DNA from: Candidatus Gastranaerophilales bacterium
Lineage (GTDB): Bacteria; Cyanobacteriota; Vampirovibrionia; Gastranaerophilales; Gastranaerophilaceae
DNA: 64,000 nucleotides
Direction of reading: 5' to 3'
Assembly: GCA_003150395.1 (NCBI GenBank)
Contig: QAMI01000059.1
Span: 5,571 to 69,570 of the forward strand
A program made the position numbers and the translations under genes. The notes beneath the pieces were generated by a model. The model saw only the letters and a program-made list of their open reading frames with translations, was not told the origin of the DNA and did no database searches. Of the stretch, positions 8,735-17,253 are shown piece after piece. The number at the start of each line of letters is the position of its first letter. The stretch's first letter is position 1.

Positions 8735-10087
8735 ATGAGCGATTATATCAATGACGTTTTAAATAATGTAAAAGAAAAAAATCTTAATGAACCTGAATAC
8801 TTACAGGCTGTTGATGAAGTCTTAACAACAATACGGCCGATAGTTGAACTTCATCCGGAATATAAAAAGCTTGCAGTTCTGGAGCGTATGACAGAACCTG
8901 AAAGAATAATTACTTTCCGTGTTCCCTGGGTCAATGACAATGGAGAAGTTATTGTTAATCGCGGTTACAGAGTTCAGTACAGCGGTCTTATCGGACCTTA
9001 TAAAGGCGGATTGAGATTTGACCCGAGTGTAAACCAATCAATTATGAAATTTCTTGCGTTTGAACAAATATTTAAAAATGCATTGACAGGACTTCCAATT
9101 GGCGGAGGTAAGGGCGGAAGCGATTTTGACCCGAAAGGTAAATCAGATATGGAAATTATGCGTTTTTGCCAAAGCTTTATGACAGAACTGCAAAGACATA
9201 TTGGTCCTGATGTGGATGTTCCGGCCGGTGATATCGGTGTTGGTGCCCGTGAAATCGGATATCTTTACGGCCAGTATCGCAGAATTAAAGATCGTTATGA
9301 CGGAGGTGTTTTAACCGGCAAAGGGCTTGAATATGGCGGCTCTCTTGCAAGAACTGAAGCCACCGGATACGGTTTGATTTATTTTATGAGAGAAATGCTT
9401 AAAGCCAATGGCGCTCAGACTCTTGAAGGTAAAACAGTTACAATTTCCGGCTCAGGAAATGTTGCAATTTATGCATGTGAAAAAGCACAGATGCTCGGCG
9501 CTAAAGTTGTTGCCATGAGCGACAGCAGCGGTTGTATTTATGATGAAAACGGAATTGATTTGGCTGCTATCAAACAAATTAAGGAAGTTGAAAGAAAACG
9601 AATTAAGGAATATTTAAATTATCATCCGCAAGCAAAATATATAGAGCGTAAAGATAATAATTCTCCTATTTGGGAAATTAAAACAGATATTGCGTTGCCT
9701 TGTGCAACACAAAATGAAGTTACGCTTGAATCTGCCAAAAAGCTTGTTGAAAACGGTGTAATTGCAATTGGGGAGGGCGCTAATATGCCTTGTGAACTAG
9801 CTGCAACAGAATATTTCCTGAAACATGGTATTCTTGTTGCTCCTGCAAAAGCGGCAAATGCAGGCGGAGTTGCAACATCAGCAATTGAGATGAGCCAGAA
9901 TTCAATGAGATATTATCTTTCTTTTGAACAGGTTGATAATATGTTGGATGCGATTATGGTAAATATTTTCAAGTCCACACAGGAAGCTTGCGAAAATTAT
10001 TCATTAGGTAATAATTATGTTGCAGGAGCAAACATTGCGGCGTTTACAAAACTTGCAAAAGCAATGATTGCACAAGGAATTGTTTAA
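8735..10087 (+). CDS. gdhA: NADP-type glutamate dehydrogenase
   Basis: It catalyses the reversible amination of 2-oxoglutarate to glutamate. The 450-residue length matches the hexameric bacterial enzymes. The Gly/Lys-rich active-site segment 'LPIGGGKGGSDFDPKGKSD' carries the catalytic lysine region. 'DVDVPAGDIGVGAREIGYL', the Rossmann motif 'VTISGSGNVAIYACEKA' and the C-terminal 'APAKAANAGGVATSAIEMSQ' are all typical. A strong ribosome site (TAGGAGATAAAA) precedes the ATG and a TATAAT at 8708-8713 is a likely -10 box. It appears to be a single-gene unit. Confidence 0.96.
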   Translation: MSDYINDVLNNVKEKNLNEPEYLQAVDEVLTTIRPIVELHPEYKKLAVLERMTEPERIITFRVPWVNDNGEVIVNRGYRVQYSGLIGPYKGGLRFDPSVNQSIMKFLAFEQIFKNALTGLPIGGGKGGSDFDPKGKSDMEIMRFCQSFMTELQRHIGPDVDVPAGDIGVGAREIGYLYGQYRRIKDRYDGGVLTGKGLEYGGSLARTEATGYGLIYFMREMLKANGAQTLEGKTVTISGSGNVAIYACEKAQMLGAKVVAMSDSSGCIYDENGIDLAAIKQIKEVERKRIKEYLNYHPQAKYIERKDNNSPIWEIKTDIALPCATQNEVTLESAKKLVENGVIAIGEGANMPCELAATEYFLKHGILVAPAKAANAGGVATSAIEMSQNSMRYYLSFEQVDNMLDAIMVNIFKSTQEACENYSLGNNYVAGANIAAFTKLAKAMIAQGIV

Positions 10088-10117
10088 TTTTTAGAATAGT
10101 AAAAATAAGGAGCACAA

Positions 10118-10896
10118 ATGTCAAAAACACAAGTTATTATTGGATTTAACGGGGGGGGGGGCACCCGGAAAACAGCTCCTTAAAGCCTTTTAAAATCAAT
10201 GCTTTTACTCTTGCCGAAGTTCTTGTAACTCTGGGAATTATCGGGGTAATTGCAGCAATGACTCTTCCGTCTGTTATTAATAAGGCGGAAAAAATGATTT
10301 TAAAAAACCAATTCAAGAAAACATATTCAACATTTTCGCAAGCATTGCTTAAATCCGAAGCTGATTATGGTGCAAAACCAGCATGTTATTATCTGACATC
10401 ATCAAATTCTTCTGTATCCGGACTTATCTCAAGCCAGTATCTTGATGTAGAATGCAATGTTTTAAAAACACTTTTTCTGAAAAATTTGAATGTAATTGCA
10501 ACTTGCGAAGATAATGCATACCCGACCTGCATACCAAAATATAAAGGTTTTGATACCATGGCGATTGAGAATAATCCAGACTTATCAGAAGAAGAAGCTT
10601 TAGAGATAGTCAGGGGGCAGTCGGGTTTCAAGCAGAATAATATTTTATACAAAGCACCTGCATACGTTTTGTCAGACGGTAGTATAATTTTGAGTTATGC
10701 CTCGGCATCCTTTCCTAAAATATTTGCAATAGATATTAACGGCAAAAAAGGACCAAACAAATGGGGGCATGACCTGTTTTCTTTCTGGATTGGAAGTAAT
10801 GAAAAATCTAATATTATCCTTCTCGGAACAACTTATCTGGTTGAAAAAGGCGGTGTTACATCAAGAAAAATGATACAAGATGTTCTTAAAAAATAA
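10118..10896 (+). CDS. Phase-variable prepilin, OFF (frameshift at G11 tract)
   Basis: An ATG with a good ribosome site (AAGGAGCACAA) opens a frame that runs through 11 G residues and stops after 21 codons. The reading frame after the tract encodes a full prepilin: FTLAEVLVTLGIIGVIAAMT with Glu at +5, a pilin body, 'INGKKGPNKWGHDLFSF', and a C-terminal 'EKGGVTSRKMIQDVLKK'. A tract of 12 or 9 G would join both parts into a protein of about 259 residues with a 29-residue leader. In the downstream frame a stop lies just before the tract, and no ATG, GTG or TTG precedes the hydrophobic core, so the OFF state should make no functional pilin. The first ATG (10258) is inside the helix. It is a paralogue of 50818-51637. 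Confidence 0.82.
10151..10161 (+). repeat. Poly-G tract (11 G), putative phase-variation switch A
   Basis: Eleven consecutive G residues lie in codons 12-15 of the prepilin gene starting at 10118. The frame is broken at this length and restored at 9 or 12. It is followed by the sequence GCACCCGG. Confidence 0.85.
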
Positions 10897-10962
10897 CTGC
10901 CAGCCAGGGTAATTTTTATTGAAGGCTCAGGAAATATAATCCTTTAATAAGGAGAATTTCCA

Positions 10963-11409
10963 ATGAAGATTTATAGAAAACCGTCTGATGAAGTTTTAGT
11001 AAAGATGCTAGATGAAATTTCATACAGAGTTACTCAGTGCAATGCTGAAGAAAAGCCGTTCTCAAGTATTCACAACCGCAATTATAATGAGGGAATTTAT
11101 GTTGATATTGTGACAAAAGAACCGCTTTTTTCATCACGATGTAAGCTTTTTACTAACTGCGGCTGGCCTTCTTTTTCTGCAACAATAAGCGATGATGCAG
11201 TTAGAGAATTTACTCATAATATTTGCGGATTTAAATTTGTTGAGGTCAGGAGTAAGTTTGGCAATTCTCATCTTGGACATCTTTTCAATGACGGCCCGAA
11301 AGAGGCCGGCGGTATGCGTTACTGCATAAACGGCGCCGCACTTAAATTTGTGGCAAAAGAAGATTTGGTAAAAGAAGGTTATGGAGAATATCTCTCATTT
11401 TTTCATTAA
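10963..11409 (+). CDS. msrB: Peptide methionine (R)-S-oxide reductase
   Basis: It reduces the R form of methionine sulfoxide in proteins. The SelR fold is clear: 'NCGWPSFSATI', 'EVRSKFGNSHLGHLFNDGP' and the active-site 'RYCINGAALKF', whose Cys is the catalytic residue. The two CxxC pairs that bind zinc in many MsrB proteins are not present, which is normal for one subgroup. The length of 148 residues is standard. It has a strong ribosome site (AAGGAGAATT) and is followed by a terminator. Confidence 0.93.
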   Translation: MKIYRKPSDEVLVKMLDEISYRVTQCNAEEKPFSSIHNRNYNEGIYVDIVTKEPLFSSRCKLFTNCGWPSFSATISDDAVREFTHNICGFKFVEVRSKFGNSHLGHLFNDGPKEAGGMRYCINGAALKFVAKEDLVKEGYGEYLSFFH

Positions 11410-11415
11410 ACAAAA

Positions 11416-11440
11416 GCCGGATTTAATCCGGCGCTTTTTT
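11416..11440. terminator. Rho-independent terminator after msrB
   Basis: GCCGGAT and ATCCGGC form a GC-rich stem with a 3-base loop, followed by GCTTTTTT. The stop codon of the convergent esterase gene (ends 11423) lies inside the hairpin. Confidence 0.8.
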
Positions 11441-12397
11441 GTTAAAGATTTCTTTCAGCAAGGCTGATGTTAATCTCAAAACAGATTTTGTCTGACAGGT
11501 GTTTTGAAGGGCGTTTAACATCAGAAAATCATGAATTGTGCCGTTTGCACGGAAATTTATCACTTCAACGCCTGCTTCATCAAGCCGGCGTGCGTATTCT
11601 TCGCCTTCATCTCGCAAAACATCGTTTTCTGCAGTAATTATTATTGCAGGTGGTAAGCCTTTCAAATCTTCAACCGGAGCTTTTAGTATTGAAATATACT
11701 TGTCATCACGGAGCCTTTCGTCAGGCAGATACGCGTCAAAAAAGTATTCCATTGCTTTTTTCGTAAGCCAGGGGCCGTTTTTGAATTCATTATAAGATTT
11801 TGTGTCCATAGAAGCATCGCAAACCGGATAAAATAAAACCTGAGCTTTCATTTTCGGGCCGCTGCTAAGTTTTGCTCTTATCATTGTTGCAGCAGCCATA
11901 TTTGCACCTGCACTGTCGCCTGCAATAGCCATTTTATTGTTATCTATGTTAAATTCATGAGGATTGTAGTAAACATAATCCATAACTCCGTAAATTTCAT
12001 TAAGTGCTGTCGGATATTTTGCTTGTGGAGAACGTGAATATTCTACAAAAAATACAGCGGCATTTGTTTCAATTGCGAGTTTTTTTATCAAAGCTCCAAA
12101 AATTTCTTTATCGCCCATTACCCATCCGCCGCCATGCGCATAAATTATTGCGGGAAGTTGTTCATTGGAAGAATTATTTGGTCTTGCAATTCTTACACTA
12201 ACTTCACCTGCATATTCAGTCAAAATGGTGATGTCTTTAAGTTCAGCTTCAATGTCAATGAAATCTTTTTTCTGAAGTTCTGATAAAAATTCCCTTGCTT
12301 CTTCTGCTGTCATTTCATAAAGCGGTTTTCCGCCTGAAGCCTCGATGCGTTCGATAAATTCTTTTACTTCGCTTGAAAGATTAATTTTTTCAGTCAT
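11423..12397 (-). CDS. Alpha/beta hydrolase, HSL-type esterase/lipase
   Basis: This is a cytoplasmic carboxylesterase of the hormone-sensitive-lipase family. The oxyanion-hole motif 'YAHGGGWVMGD' (about residue 89) and nucleophile motif 'AIAGDSAGANMAAA' are present. Asp in 'AENDVLRDEGEEYA' and His in 'GTIHDFLML' complete the triad. At 324 residues the size is normal. There is no signal peptide. The N-terminal 60 residues form a helical cap. It stands alone between msrB and a sugar acetyltransferase; the natural ester substrate cannot be inferred. Confidence 0.9.
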   Translation of the reverse strand: MTEKINLSSEVKEFIERIEASGGKPLYEMTAEEAREFLSELQKKDFIDIEAELKDITILTEYAGEVSVRIARPNNSSNEQLPAIIYAHGGGWVMGDKEIFGALIKKLAIETNAAVFFVEYSRSPQAKYPTALNEIYGVMDYVYYNPHEFNIDNNKMAIAGDSAGANMAAATMIRAKLSSGPKMKAQVLFYPVCDASMDTKSYNEFKNGPWLTKKAMEYFFDAYLPDERLRDDKYISILKAPVEDLKGLPPAIIITAENDVLRDEGEEYARRLDEAGVEVINFRANGTIHDFLMLNALQNTCQTKSVLRLTSALLKEIFNKKAPD

Positions 12398-12541
12398 ATT
12401 AATACCTCATATCAGTTCTACAAAGCTTCACCGTTTAATTTCAGCAAAGCCTTCTCAAAGTTTTGCCCGGACTGATATAAGATAAATCCTGCTTGTATAT
12501 AATTTTCAGGATAATGCTTCCTTGACTTACAATAAAATATA

Positions 12542-12587
12542 GAGATCCTTCGCAATATTGTCATTCTATGCGATTGCGAAGAATCTC
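12542..12587. repeat. Palindromic intergenic repeat (REP-like)
   Basis: Two 15-base arms (GAGATCCTTCGCAAT and ATTGCGAAGAATCTC, one mismatch) flank a 16-base centre containing TGTCATTCTATG. The motif TGTCATTCT with GAAGAATCTC belongs to a type of small palindromic repeat known from many bacterial intergenic regions. It lies in the 266-bp gap between the esterase and the acetyltransferase gene, in which I see no gene. Confidence 0.6.
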
Positions 12588-12663
12588 CTCAAAATATTGC
12601 TCAGTATGACATATTTAGGAAAGGTAGTGTAGGTCAATGGAGAATTCCCATTTTCAGTATAAT

Positions 12664-13218
12664 TTAATCTGCATTTTTTATTGGCCGGCATGGATTTCCA
12701 ACCGCCACGACATTTGATGGAATATCTTTTGTCACAACGCTTCCGGCGCCGATAACCGTGTTATCGCCGATTGTTACTCCCGGCATTATGCATACGTTTC
12801 CGCCGAGCCAAACGTTATTACCAATAGTGACAGGCTTTGCATATTCGATTCCTTCGGCTCTTTCTTTGCTGTTTATAGGGTGGCAGGCTGTGTAAATCCC
12901 GCAGTTTGGCCCAATCCAGACGTTATCGCCCATTTTGACTTTTGCACAGTCAAGGATTACAAGATTGTGGTTTGAATAAAAATTATCTCCGACTTCAATG
13001 TTGTAACCGTAATCACAGAAAAAAGCCGGCTCTACATAAGGGTTTTCTCCGGTTTTACCCAAAATCTGTTTGAGAGTTTTTTTACGGGTTTCTGTGTCTG
13101 AAGGGTTTATCTGGTTATATTTCTGGCATAAAGTTTTGACTTTAATTCTTTCATAATATAATTCCGCATCCGCCGGATTGTATATCTCGCCTGCAATCAT
13201 TTTTTCTTTTTCACTCAT
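12664..13218 (-). CDS. Maltose/galactoside-type O-acetyltransferase
   Basis: It transfers acetyl from acetyl-CoA to a sugar hydroxyl. The N-terminal Mac domain (EKMIAGEIYNPADAELYYER) is followed by a left-handed beta-helix of hexapeptide repeats. These include 'NIEVGDNFYSNHNLVILD', 'VKMGDNVWIGPN' and 'VTIGNNVWLGGNVCIMPGVT'. The catalytic His lies in 'YTACHPINSKER'. The length of 184 residues matches Maa/NodL enzymes. It is not within the polysaccharide locus, so detoxification of free sugars is as likely as glycan modification. Confidence 0.9.
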   Translation of the reverse strand: MSEKEKMIAGEIYNPADAELYYERIKVKTLCQKYNQINPSDTETRKKTLKQILGKTGENPYVEPAFFCDYGYNIEVGDNFYSNHNLVILDCAKVKMGDNVWIGPNCGIYTACHPINSKERAEGIEYAKPVTIGNNVWLGGNVCIMPGVTIGDNTVIGAGSVVTKDIPSNVVAVGNPCRPIKNAD

Positions 13219-13271
13219 TTAATATCTCCCCATATTTGGTTTTAAATTATAAACGATTTTTGCTAATTTAA

Positions 13272-14438
13272 TTAACAGGTCCTTAGTCTTTCGACAAAAT
13301 TTTTAAGTCGTTCAATTGCAATTTTCAGGTTTTCTATTGAATATGCATATGATATTCTTAAATATCCTTCTCCGCATTCGCCAAATGCCGTACCCGGAAC
13401 AACTGCTACTTTTTCTTCTTTTAAAAATCTTGTTGCAAACTCTTCACTTGTCATGTTGAATTCTTTAATGCTTGGAAAAACGTAAAATGCGCCGAATGGT
13501 TCAAAACATTGTAAACCGATTTCTTTGAATGCATGTAGTAGAAAGCGGCGTCTCTGATTGTAAGCCTGTCGCATTGTTTCCACATCATCATCGCCATTTT
13601 TCAATGCTTCAATTGCTGCATATTGGCTTGTTGTCGGAGCGCACATAATTGCAAACTGATGGATTTTTGTCATCTGCTGAATTATTTCTTTTGGCGCACA
13701 GGCATAACCCAATCGCCATCCGGTCATTGCATAAGCTTTTGAAAATCCGTTAATTAAAATGGTTCTTTCTTTCATTCCGGGCAAAGACGCGATCGAAACA
13801 TGCTTATCTTTGTAAGTCAAAGCCGAATAGATTTCATCCGACATAACGAGAATATCTTTCTCTATAACTATTTTCGCAATATCCTCCAAATCTTTTTGTT
13901 CCATGATTGCGCCTGTGGGATTGTTCGGATAAGGTAAAATTAAAACTTTTGTTTTATCTGTAATTGCGGCAAGAAGCTCTTCCGGCTTTAACCTGAAATC
14001 GTTTTCTGCCTTCAGATTTATTATTACAGGTTTTGCTCCTGCAAGAACAGCACAGGGTTCATAAGAAACATAAGACGGCTGAGGTATTATAACTTCATCC
14101 CCCGGATTTATAACCGCACGAAGTCCGATATCAATTGCTTCCGAGCCGCCGACAGTTACAAGAATTTCTTTTGCAGAGTTATATTCGATATTTTGTGTTC
14201 TTTTTAAATAGTTTGAAATCTCTTGTCTAAGGTCTTTTAATCCTGAGTTTGAAGTATAAAAAGTTCTTCCGCGTTCAAGTGCGTAAATTCCTTCATCTCT
14301 GATGTGCCATGGAGTGTCAAAATCAGGTTCGCCGACACCAAGCGAAATTGCATCTTTCATTTCGCTTACGATATCGAAAAACTTTCTGATGCCTGAAGGT
14401 TGGATTGAAGCAGTTTTGTCAGATATGAAATTCCTCAT
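13272..14438 (-). CDS. PLP-dependent aminotransferase, class I/II
   Basis: This is an aspartate-aminotransferase-fold enzyme of 388 residues. The cofactor lysine is in 'LINGFSKAYAMTGWRLGYA' and the substrate carboxylate-binding Arg in 'GYLRISYAYS'. Other typical segments are 'ISLGVGEPDFDTP', 'PYPNNPTGAI' and 'VMSDEIYSAL'. It overlaps by 4 bp the Lrp/AsnC regulator upstream. That arrangement is common for aminotransferases of aromatic or branched amino acids (PatA-like) and suggests local amino-acid-responsive control. The precise amino acid cannot be fixed from sequence. Confidence 0.92.
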   Translation of the reverse strand: MRNFISDKTASIQPSGIRKFFDIVSEMKDAISLGVGEPDFDTPWHIRDEGIYALERGRTFYTSNSGLKDLRQEISNYLKRTQNIEYNSAKEILVTVGGSEAIDIGLRAVINPGDEVIIPQPSYVSYEPCAVLAGAKPVIINLKAENDFRLKPEELLAAITDKTKVLILPYPNNPTGAIMEQKDLEDIAKIVIEKDILVMSDEIYSALTYKDKHVSIASLPGMKERTILINGFSKAYAMTGWRLGYACAPKEIIQQMTKIHQFAIMCAPTTSQYAAIEALKNGDDDVETMRQAYNQRRRFLLHAFKEIGLQCFEPFGAFYVFPSIKEFNMTSEEFATRFLKEEKVAVVPGTAFGECGEGYLRISYAYSIENLKIAIERLKNFVERLRTC

Positions 14439-14917
14439 GGGGTAATGACCTCTCTTTCATCACGATTTTCTTCATTGAAAATCGTTCCATGGTCTTTGTA
14501 TTTTTTCAGGATAAAATGCGTTGCCGTACTCAAAACGCTGTCGAGAGTCGACAGCTTATCTGATACAAATGCTGCAATTTCTTTTAAAGTTTTTTCTTCC
14601 AAAGTTACAAGCAGGTCATATCCGCCGGAAATCAAATAAACTGCATGAACTTCAGGGTATTTGTAAATTCTTTCAGCGATTTTGTCAAATCCCTGCCCGC
14701 GCTGGGGGGTAACTTTAACTTCAATTAATGCAGTAACCTTTTCTATTGAGGTTTTTTCCCAATTTATAAGTGTGTGGTAACCGCATATAATGCCTTCTTT
14801 TTCAAGCGCGCTAATTTCAGCTAAAACCTCTTCCTCTTTTGCGCCGAGCATTATTGCAAGTTCTGAAAAATCAATACGGCTGTTTTTTTCTAATATTGAA
14901 AGCAACTCTTCTCTCAT
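14435..14917 (-). CDS. Lrp/AsnC-family transcriptional regulator
   Basis: An N-terminal winged HTH ('RIDFSELAIMLGAKEEEVLAEISALEKEGII') is followed by the RAM ligand-binding domain ('VTALIEVKVTPQRGQGFDKIAERIYKYPEVHAVYLISGGYDL' in pieces). At 160 residues it is a standard Lrp-type protein. The gene begins with GGAG six bases before ATG and runs into the aminotransferase with a 4-bp overlap, so the pair is translationally coupled and the regulator probably controls its own operon. Confidence 0.92.
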   Translation of the reverse strand: MREELLSILEKNSRIDFSELAIMLGAKEEEVLAEISALEKEGIICGYHTLINWEKTSIEKVTALIEVKVTPQRGQGFDKIAERIYKYPEVHAVYLISGGYDLLVTLEEKTLKEIAAFVSDKLSTLDSVLSTATHFILKKYKDHGTIFNEENRDEREVITP

Positions 14918-15009
14918 AAGTTTCTCCTGTCAAATCTTATTCTAAATTATACTCCAAATCTTTTATTTAACAAAATTGTTTTAATTTTTGGAATATTTTT
15001 AATAAAAAT

Positions 15010-15039
15010 TTGATTTATTTTTTTGACTTGTTGTATACT
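15010..15039 (+). promoter_or_regulatory. Possible sigma-70 promoter for the 15090-18405 operon
   Basis: TTGATT and TATACT are separated by 18 bases, about 50 bp before the first gene of the three-gene unit. The call rests on consensus match alone. Confidence 0.35.
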
Positions 15040-15089
15040 TAATTACGTAGATTGTAGTATTAAATTTAAGGTGATTTAATAATTTAGTC

Positions 15090-16169
15090 ATGGAAGAAAT
15101 GCTTTTACATAAGAAAGTTGGAATTCCCCGCGCGATTTCTTATTATAATAATTATCCATTTTATTACGGATTTTTCACAGCTCTTGGGATTGAAGTTGTG
15201 CTTTCGGACAAAACCACAACCAAAATAATAAATGAGGGAAGCAGTTATGTTGTTTCTGACACCTGCCTGCCGATAAAAGTTTTTACAGGACATGTGGTAA
15301 ATCTTTTGAATAAAGGATGTGATGTGATTTTTGTTCCGTCGCTCCAATCAACCGGTTTTAAAATAAACAATTGCAGCAAAATCAGAGGCTTGCCGGAAAT
15401 TATCAGAAATGTTATAAACAAACCTTTTACAATGATTGAGCCAACGCTTGATAAGACGGAAAATATCGGATTTCATGATTTTTGCATGCAAATAGCAGAA
15501 GCATTCGGAATAACTGATTCGAAAATCGTTAAAGCTGCAGCTAAAGCGGGATGGAAAATTTATGACGATTTTCTTGAAATGACGCAATCCGGAGTTCCTT
15601 ATAAAGAAGCTCTTGAAAATGCTTTGAACGGCAAAGTTCTTAAAAAATCCGTCGATATTGTAAAACCGCTTTCGGTTGTTATTATGGCACATGGATACAA
15701 TCTTTTTGACGAGCGGATTTCGATGAATATAATCAAAAAATTGGAAAAAATGGATGTGAAAGTTTATACATCACTTGATGTTCCTCCGCAAAAGGCGCTT
15801 TCCTCAATCAAACAGATAGGCGAAATCCAATACTGGGCAAACGAGCTTGAACTCACAGGAACTGCGGCGTATTACCTTTTAAATAATAAAGTTGATGGCA
15901 TTGTTGCTCTTTCTGCTTTTGGCTGCGGGCCTGACTCGTTGATGGTTGATGAAATGTCATATCATTGCAAAGAAAAAGGCATGCCGCTTATTCATCTGAC
16001 AATTGATGAGCATACAGGAGAAGCCGGGTTTGTAACTCGTTTGGAAGCATTTGTCGATATGCTTATGAGGAAGAAACGCCGTCAGTTTGTGAAGAAATCA
16101 GAGAATATCAAATCAGCGGATGTTGTTAAACTAAGAGAGGCCAAAATTTTAACAGGTTCTGTAAAATAG
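15090..16169 (+). CDS. 2-hydroxyacyl-CoA dehydratase-like protein (COG3580 type)
   Basis: The N-terminal 'KVGIPRAISYYNNYPFYYGF' and later 'IMAHGYNLFDERISMNIIKKLE' are hallmarks of the acyl-CoA dehydratase activase-related family (DUF2229 and HgdB-like). Conserved Cys residues appear in 'VSDTCLPIK' and 'SAFGCGPDSLM', plausible ligands of an iron-sulfur cluster. In most bacteria this domain is fused behind a BadF/HgdC ATPase in a protein of 1000 or more residues. Here it is a separate 359-residue protein with no ATPase domain in the neighbourhood. It is followed 9 bp later by the PHP gene and then by a second protein of the same superfamily. Confidence 0.75.
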   Translation: MEEMLLHKKVGIPRAISYYNNYPFYYGFFTALGIEVVLSDKTTTKIINEGSSYVVSDTCLPIKVFTGHVVNLLNKGCDVIFVPSLQSTGFKINNCSKIRGLPEIIRNVINKPFTMIEPTLDKTENIGFHDFCMQIAEAFGITDSKIVKAAAKAGWKIYDDFLEMTQSGVPYKEALENALNGKVLKKSVDIVKPLSVVIMAHGYNLFDERISMNIIKKLEKMDVKVYTSLDVPPQKALSSIKQIGEIQYWANELELTGTAAYYLLNNKVDGIVALSAFGCGPDSLMVDEMSYHCKEKGMPLIHLTIDEHTGEAGFVTRLEAFVDMLMRKKRRQFVKKSENIKSADVVKLREAKILTGSVK

Positions 16170-16178
16170 CTTTTTATT

Positions 16179-17231
16179 ATGAAAAATGATTTTGCAAAAA
16201 ACGAAGCATATAAATATCGCGGCGCAATCCATGTTCATTCTACTTTTTCAGATGGTTCAGGTGATATTTTTGAAATTGTTTCAGCCGCGAAAAAAGCCGG
16301 CCTTTCCTGGATTATTGTAACCGATCACAATAATCTTGATATTCAGGAAGGAATTTACAGCGGAATTTATGTTTTGAAAGGCGAAGAAATTTCACCGCCG
16401 GATGATAATCATTATCTGGCTTTTGGTATTGATGATGTTATCCAGCCTTCAGAAAATCCGGAAATATATGTTCAGGAAGTAAGAACCCGCGGCGGATTTG
16501 GATTTGCCGCGCACCCGGATGAGTCAGAGAAAAGAAAAAACAATGCAAAGCCAATTAAATGGCTCGATAAAACAATAAAAGTAGACGGAGTGGAAATCTG
16601 GAACTGGTTTTCAGATTGGGCGAACAATTATGATGAAACAAATATTTTTACAATCGCATATGCTTATTTTTTCAGACATAATCTCATTAAAGGGCCTTCT
16701 TTCGAAACTTTGAAATGGTGGGATGAGCTGAACAACAATGCCGCAGAAATTGTTCCTGCAATAGGCGGGGTCGATGCGCATGCTCTGAAAATTTCCAAAT
16801 ACATAATTCCTCTTAAAATTTTTCCTTACGAATGCTGCTTCAAGACTCTGAACAATATTATTACGCTTGAAAATCCTTTGCCAGAATGTTTTGAAGAAGC
16901 TAAAATGACTATTTTCAATGCCATTAAAAGAGGCTCAAATATTATTATTAATCAGAAACTCAATAACACAAAAAACTTTCCGGAATTTTATATTGCAAAC
17001 TCAAATTCAAAAGCTTTTTGCGGAGACGCAATAACCTTGACTGACAACACATATTTGACAATAACAATCCCAAAATTTGCAAAAATAAAAGTTTTCAGAG
17101 ACGGAAAACTGTTTAGTCAGGAATGCACAAACCTATTCCGGACTAAACTTAAAAAACTCGGGAAATATCGTTTTGAAGCTTATTATAAAAATCACCCTTG
17201 GATTTATTCAAACCCGATTTGCGTGAAATAA
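16179..17231 (+). CDS. PHP-domain phosphoesterase-like protein
   Basis: The N-terminal PHP metal-binding motifs are intact: 'AIHVHSTFSDGSGDIFEI', 'IIVTDHNN', 'KGEEISPPDDNHYLAFGI', 'GFAAHPDE' and a late 'IGGVDAHAL'. These usually bind two or three metal ions and hydrolyse phosphoesters. The last 100 residues form a separate beta-rich domain. The gene sits between two 2-hydroxyacyl-CoA dehydratase-like genes with gaps of 9 and 22 bp, so it is almost certainly in the same transcript. The substrate is unknown. Confidence 0.85.
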   Translation: MKNDFAKNEAYKYRGAIHVHSTFSDGSGDIFEIVSAAKKAGLSWIIVTDHNNLDIQEGIYSGIYVLKGEEISPPDDNHYLAFGIDDVIQPSENPEIYVQEVRTRGGFGFAAHPDESEKRKNNAKPIKWLDKTIKVDGVEIWNWFSDWANNYDETNIFTIAYAYFFRHNLIKGPSFETLKWWDELNNNAAEIVPAIGGVDAHALKISKYIIPLKIFPYECCFKTLNNIITLENPLPECFEEAKMTIFNAIKRGSNIIINQKLNNTKNFPEFYIANSNSKAFCGDAITLTDNTYLTITIPKFAKIKVFRDGKLFSQECTNLFRTKLKKLGKYRFEAYYKNHPWIYSNPICVK

Positions 17232-17253
17232 CTTATGTGCTAGGATTAACATT

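Noticed and set aside
10118..10180. Gly-rich start MSKTQVIIGFNGGGG read as a Walker A motif of a separate small ATPase gene
   Set aside because: The frame ends after 21 codons at the present tract length, and in the repaired frame it is a prepilin leader with no P-loop context.
14704..14709. G6 run in the AsnC-type gene as another phase-variable tract
   Set aside because: Six bases is short and the gene is intact and in frame.
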